From: Ferrovibrio xuzhouensis
GTDB lineage: Bacteria; Pseudomonadota; Alphaproteobacteria; Ferrovibrionales; Ferrovibrionaceae
Length of the DNA stretch: 64,000 nt
NCBI RefSeq assembly: GCF_042648965.1
Contig: NZ_JBHRYJ010000007.1
Location: forward strand, 62,001-126,000
Reading direction: 5' to 3'
A model generated the notes under the pieces. It did no database searches. It saw nothing but the letters and a program-made list of their open reading frames with translations, and was not told the DNA's origin. A program made the translations under genes and the position numbers. This document shows positions 60,535-64,000 of this stretch, piece by piece; within the stretch, counting starts at the first letter, position 1, and every line of letters begins with the position of its first letter.

Positions 60535-60846
60535 ATGAGCGCATACAGTGAAATCCGCCGGCATTCCCTTTCGGCCATCGTTCCCGTCATCTGTTTCGCG
60601 GCGATCGGCTATTTCTGCTACCACGCCGTCGAGGGCGACCGCGGCATCAATGCCTATACGCGCCTGACCCTGCAGATCCAGCAGACCGAAACGGCGCTGG
60701 CGGCGGTGACTGCCGAACGCCAGGTGCTGGAGCGGCGCACCGGCCTGCTGCGCGAGAGCGGGCTGGATACCGACATGCTGGAAGAGCAGTCGCGGCGGGT
60801 TCTGGGTATGATCAAGCCCCATGATCTGGTAATACTTGGACGCTGA
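60535..60846 (+). CDS. FtsB/DivIC family septum formation initiator
   Basis: A 103-residue bitopic protein: membrane helix (LSAIVPVICFAAIGYFCYHA), then a coiled coil (LTLQIQQTETALAAVTAERQ VLERR segment) and LDTDMLEEQSRRVLGMIKPHDLV, as in septum formation initiators encoded just upstream of pyruvate dehydrogenase in alphaproteobacteria. It acts with FtsL/FtsQ in division. Start 60535 chosen by family length. Confidence 0.88.
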   Translation: MSAYSEIRRHSLSAIVPVICFAAIGYFCYHAVEGDRGINAYTRLTLQIQQTETALAAVTAERQVLERRTGLLRESGLDTDMLEEQSRRVLGMIKPHDLVILGR

Positions 60847-60875
60847 GTGGGCGCCCGAGGAAATGGAATTGCGTC

Positions 60876-60898
60876 GATTAACCGAAATCAGGTTAATC
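60876..60898. promoter_or_regulatory. 8-bp inverted repeat upstream of the pyruvate dehydrogenase operon
   Basis: GATTAACC-GAAATCA-GGTTAATC, perfect arms, lies between the ftsB-like gene and pdhA in an AT-rich 174-bp gap. It is either a regulator site for the pdh operon or a weak terminator; the few T that follow (TTTG) make a terminator less likely. Confidence 0.45.
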
Positions 60899-61020
60899 TT
60901 TGAAAACGCCTTGTTTTAACTAAAGTTAGCCGCCATCTTGCGCCTCCAGCCGGGTCGTTTTCAGGCCCGCATGCTCTATATGCACCCGAGTGTGCCGTAG
61001 CGTTAAGCCGGGAGGATACA

Positions 61021-62040
61021 ATGGCGAAAGCAGGCAAGGCCGTCGATGCGACGGCCGCCAAGAAGGCAGCCAAGCTGCCGCAGGCCGACGAGATGCTCGG
61101 CTATTACCGCGACATGCTGCTGATCCGCCGCTTCGAGGAAAAGGCCGGCCAGTTGTACGGCATGGGCCTGATCGGCGGCTTCTGCCATCTCTACATCGGC
61201 CAGGAAGCGGTCGTCGTCGGCCTGCAGGCCTGCGCCAAGCTCGGCGATGCCGTCATCACCTCCTATCGTGACCACGGCCACATGCTGGCCACCGGCATGG
61301 ACCCGAAGGGCGTCATGGCCGAGCTGACCGGGCGCATCGGCGGCTATTCGAAGGGCAAGGGCGGCTCGATGCACATGTTCAGCCGCGAGAAGCATTTCTA
61401 CGGCGGCCACGGCATCGTCGGCGCCCAGGTGCCGCTGGGTACCGGTCTTGCCTTCTCCCAGAAGTACAAGAAGACCGACAACGTCACCTTCTGCTATTTC
61501 GGCGACGGCTCGGCCAACCAGGGCCAAGTCTACGAGAGCTTCAATATGGCCGAGCTGTGGAAGCTGCCGGTCATCTATGTGATCGAGAACAACCAGTATG
61601 CCATGGGCACCTCGGTCAGCCGCTCCTCGGCGCAGCCGGCGCTGTACAAGCGCGGCGAGAGCTTCGGGATCACCGGCCGCCAGGTCGACGGCATGAGCGT
61701 GCTGGCCGTGAAGGAGGCCGGCGAAGAGGCGGTGGCCTGGTGCCGCGCCGGCAAGGGGCCGATCATTCTCGAGATGATGACCTACCGCTATCGCGGCCAT
61801 TCGATGTCCGATCCGGCGAAATACCGCTCGAAGGACGAGGTCAACAAGATGCGCTCCGAGCATGATCCGATCGACCAGGCGCGCAATGTGCTGCTGACCA
61901 GCAAGATGACCGATGAAGACGCGCTGAAGGCCGTCGACAAGGAGGTCAAGGACATCATCCAGAAGGCGGCCGATTTCGCGCAGGAAAGCCCCGAGCCCGA
62001 TCCGTCGGAGCTGTGGACCGACGTGTACGTGGAAGCCTGA
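61021..62040 (+). CDS. pdhA: Pyruvate dehydrogenase E1 component, alpha subunit
   Basis: A 339-residue E1 alpha. MLLIRRFEEKAGQLYGMGLI is the N-terminal block, FCHLYIGQEAVVVGLQA follows, and the thiamine diphosphate motif is FGDGSANQGQVYESFNMAEL with VIYVIENNQYAMGTS. YRYRGHSMSDPAKYRSKDEV is the phosphorylation-loop equivalent. With PdhB, E2 and E3 it converts pyruvate to acetyl-CoA. First gene of the operon. Confidence 0.97.
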   Translation: MAKAGKAVDATAAKKAAKLPQADEMLGYYRDMLLIRRFEEKAGQLYGMGLIGGFCHLYIGQEAVVVGLQACAKLGDAVITSYRDHGHMLATGMDPKGVMAELTGRIGGYSKGKGGSMHMFSREKHFYGGHGIVGAQVPLGTGLAFSQKYKKTDNVTFCYFGDGSANQGQVYESFNMAELWKLPVIYVIENNQYAMGTSVSRSSAQPALYKRGESFGITGRQVDGMSVLAVKEAGEEAVAWCRAGKGPIILEMMTYRYRGHSMSDPAKYRSKDEVNKMRSEHDPIDQARNVLLTSKMTDEDALKAVDKEVKDIIQKAADFAQESPEPDPSELWTDVYVEA

Positions 62041-62062
62041 GCGGGCCGGGAGGAAATAGACC

Positions 62063-63436
62063 ATGGCAATCGAGATTCTGATGCCCGCTTTGTCGCCTAC
62101 GATGACCGAGGGCAAGCTGGCCAAGTGGCTGATCAAGGAAGGTGACACGGTCAAGGCCGGCGACATCATGGCCGAGATCGAAACCGACAAGGCGACCATG
62201 GAGTTCGAGGCGACCGACGAGGGCGTGATCGAGAAGATCATGGTTTCCGAGGGCACCGAGGGCGTCGCTGTCAACACGCCGATCGCCGTGTTGCGCGGCG
62301 AGGACGAGCAGCCCGGCGCCGCGCCGGCGACCAAGGCTGCGGCCCCGGCTGCTGCTACTGAATCCGCGGCGAAGCCTGCCGTCCCGGCAGCTCCGGCCGC
62401 ACCGGCGCCGATGCCCAAGGAAATGGCCGATCCCGATATTCCGGCCGGCACCGAATTCGTCACCATGACGGTGCGCGAGGCGATCCGCGAAGGCATGTCG
62501 GAAGAGATGCGCCGCGATCCGAACGTCTACCTGATGGGCGAGGAAGTCGCGCAGTATCAGGGCGCCTACAAGATCAGCCAGGGCATGCTGGATGAATTCG
62601 GTGCCGACCGCGTGATCGACACGCCGATCACCGAGCAGGGGTTCGCCGGCATCGGCATCGGCGCCGCCTTTGGCGGTCTGAAGCCGATCGTCGAGTTCAT
62701 GACCTTCAATTTCTCGATGCAGGCGATTGACCAGATCGTCAACTCGGCGGCCAAGACGCTGTACATGTCGGGCGGCCAGATGGGCTGTTCCATCGTGTTC
62801 CGCGGCCCGAACGGCGCCGCGGCGCGCGTCGCCGCCCAGCACAGCCAGGATTACGCCGCCTGGTATTCGCATATCCCCGGCCTGAAGGTGGTGGCGCCCT
62901 ACAGCGCGGCCGACTTCAAGGGCCTGATCAAGGCGGCGATCCGCGATCCCAACCCGGTGCTGGTGCTGGAGAACGAGATTCTCTATGGCCGCAGCTTCGA
63001 GGTGCCGAAGCTCGATGACTATATTGTGCCGATCGGCAAGGCACGCATCGCCCGTGCCGGCAAGGACGTCACCCTGGTTGGCTACTCGATCTCGGTCGGC
63101 CATGCGCTGGCCGCCGCCGAGAAGCTGGCCGCCGAGGGCATCGATGCCGAGGTGGTCGACCTGCGCACCATCCGGCCGATGGACAAGGACACCATCGTGA
63201 AGTCGGTGCAGAAGACCAACCGCCTCGTCGTGGTGGAAGAGGGCTTCCCGCAGTCGGGTGTCGGCGCGGAGATCTCCGCCAGCATGATGGAACTGGCCTT
63301 CGATTATCTCGACGCGCCGGTGGCGCGGGTCAGCGGCAAGGACGTGCCGATGCCCTATGCCGCCAATCTGGAAAAGCTCGCCCTGCCGACCGTCGACGAC
63401 ATCGTCGCGGCCGCCAAGGCCGTCTGCTATCGCTGA
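62063..63436 (+). CDS. pdhB: Pyruvate dehydrogenase E1 component, beta subunit, with N-terminal lipoyl domain
   Basis: A 457-residue E1 beta. Residues 1-80 are a lipoyl domain (lipoyl Lys43 in IETDKATMEF), then an Ala/Pro linker (about 85-125), then the transketolase-like E1 beta part (TVREAIREGMSEEMRRDPNV ... GEEVAQYQGAYKISQGMLDE ... VVVEEGFPQSGVGAEIS). The lipoyl fusion is an alphaproteobacterial feature. It starts 22 bp after pdhA. Its lipoyl DNA is almost identical to that of the next gene. Confidence 0.97.
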   Translation: MAIEILMPALSPTMTEGKLAKWLIKEGDTVKAGDIMAEIETDKATMEFEATDEGVIEKIMVSEGTEGVAVNTPIAVLRGEDEQPGAAPATKAAAPAAATESAAKPAVPAAPAAPAPMPKEMADPDIPAGTEFVTMTVREAIREGMSEEMRRDPNVYLMGEEVAQYQGAYKISQGMLDEFGADRVIDTPITEQGFAGIGIGAAFGGLKPIVEFMTFNFSMQAIDQIVNSAAKTLYMSGGQMGCSIVFRGPNGAAARVAAQHSQDYAAWYSHIPGLKVVAPYSAADFKGLIKAAIRDPNPVLVLENEILYGRSFEVPKLDDYIVPIGKARIARAGKDVTLVGYSISVGHALAAAEKLAAEGIDAEVVDLRTIRPMDKDTIVKSVQKTNRLVVVEEGFPQSGVGAEISASMMELAFDYLDAPVARVSGKDVPMPYAANLEKLALPTVDDIVAAAKAVCYR

Positions 63437-63450
63437 GGGAGGGATAAAGG

Positions 63451-64000
63451 ATGCCGATTGATATCCTGATGCCGGCCCTCTCGCCCACGATGACCGAGGG
63501 CAAGCTGGCCAAGTGGCTGATCAAGGAAGGCGACACGGTCAAGGCCGGCGACGTCATGGCCGAGATCGAGACCGACAAGGCGACCATGGAGTTCGAGGCC
63601 ACCGACGAGGGCAAGCTCGGCAAGATCCTGGTGGCCGAGGGCACCGAGGGCGTGGCCGTCAACACCCCCATCGCGGTGCTGCTGGAAGAGGGCGAGTCCG
63701 CGTCCGACATCAAGGCCGGCGCCGCGCCCAAGCCGGCCGCTGCTCCGGCGCCTGCGCCTGAGAAGGCGGAAGCCCCGAAGGCTGCCGCACCGGCTGCGGC
63801 GGCTCCGGCTCCCGCACCGGCGGCCGCAGCACCTGCCCCGAAGCAGGATGGCGCCCGCGTGTTTGCCTCGCCGCTGGCGCGGCGCATGGCGGCCCAGGCC
63901 GGCATCGACCTCAGCGCCGTGCAGGGCAGCGGCCCGCATGGCCGCATCGTCAAGGCGGATATCGAGAAGGCGCCGAAAGATGCTGCTGCTGCCGCGCCGG
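63451..64000 (+). CDS. pdhC: Pyruvate dehydrogenase E2, dihydrolipoamide acetyltransferase (partial, runs off right edge)
   Basis: The first 183 codons are present. A lipoyl domain (MPIDILMPALSPTMTEGKLA ...; lipoyl Lys43) is followed by an Ala/Pro linker (about 88-132) and the start of the E1/E3-binding domain (ARVFASPLARRMAAQAGIDL SAVQGSGPHGRIV segment). The catalytic acyltransferase domain is outside the window. AGGGAGGGATAAAGG precedes the ATG, 14 bp after pdhB. Confidence 0.95.
   Translation, partial: MPIDILMPALSPTMTEGKLAKWLIKEGDTVKAGDVMAEIETDKATMEFEATDEGKLGKILVAEGTEGVAVNTPIAVLLEEGESASDIKAGAAPKPAAAPAPAPEKAEAPKAAAPAAAAPAPAPAAAAPAPKQDGARVFASPLARRMAAQAGIDLSAVQGSGPHGRIVKADIEKAPKDAAAAAP

Noticed and set aside
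61003..62496. A 497-codon minus-strand ORF
   Set aside because: It is antisense to pdhA and the lipoyl part of pdhB; low-complexity Ala/Gly and His runs indicate a shadow.
1..64000. CRISPR arrays, tRNA and rRNA genes
   Set aside because: I looked for regularly spaced repeats and for tRNA 3' ends and cloverleaf-like segments, notably near the integrase, and found none that I could support. The repeats in repA are only three and too closely spaced for CRISPR.

Overview
The window is GC-rich and reads as an alphaproteobacterial chromosome. The evidence is the block tpiA ... secG-pyrG-kdsA ... eno ... ftsB-like-pdhA-pdhB-pdhC, with a lipoyl domain fused to the pyruvate dehydrogenase E1 beta subunit, and the alphaproteobacterial set of mobile-element backbone genes. 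I cannot name the genus; a Rhodospirillales-like lineage is a guess. About the first 35.3 kb is one end of a large integrative (probably conjugative) element whose far end lies left of the window. The remaining 28.6 kb is chromosome.

Element backbone (1-27351, almost all on the minus strand). Reading leftwards there is an AlpA-like regulator, a RepA-type replication initiator, ParA, a small DNA-binding-type protein, DUF2840 and a TraF-like S26 peptidase at the left edge. Further right are an XRE regulator, DUF736, a membrane protein, a FitAB/VapBC toxin-antitoxin pair, a DUF2493 protein, a toprim protein, a giant methyltransferase-helicase of the strawberry-notch type, three small overlapping genes, a large ParB and the anti-restriction gene ardC. 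Two unrecognised genes (3658-5586) look like cargo. A DUF2285 gene is frameshifted. Three 17-bp direct repeats with DnaA-box-like sequences lie inside repA and may be an origin.

A second mobile element is nested inside the first. A 5.95-kb unit (20752-26700) with 27-bp perfect terminal inverted repeats splits ardC in the middle of its HExxH zinc motif. It encodes three overlapping tyrosine recombinases, the layout of a 'recombinase in trio' (RIT) element, and carries chromate-resistance genes (rhodanese-ChrB fusion and ChrA) as cargo. Removing it in silico restores ardC in frame as a 320-residue protein.

Defence operon (27585-33454, plus strand): abiEi-abiEii, then a SIR2-domain protein, a HerA-type ATPase and a DEDDh exonuclease, tightly packed or overlapping. 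AbiE and SIR2-HerA are known phage-defence modules. The fused layout with a third, exonuclease component is the best candidate for an undescribed system. A secreted nuclease and the element's tyrosine integrase (33948-35189) follow, with repeated boxes and the presumed attachment region at 35190-35383.

Chromosome (35384-64000): divergent polysaccharide deacetylase, TPR-methyltransferase, a SDR/DsbA-like isomerase pair with a divergent HxlR regulator, a 3-methyladenine glycosylase next to trpE, ppiD-like foldase, tpiA, a radical-SAM lysine aminomutase-like gene, hydroxyacid dehydrogenase, SLC13 transporter, chemoreceptor, secG, pyrG, kdsA, ClC channel, eno, glutathionylspermidine synthase-like gene, ftsB-like gene and the start of the pyruvate dehydrogenase operon, which runs off the right edge. 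Several long ORFs antisense to these genes are GC-rich shadows.
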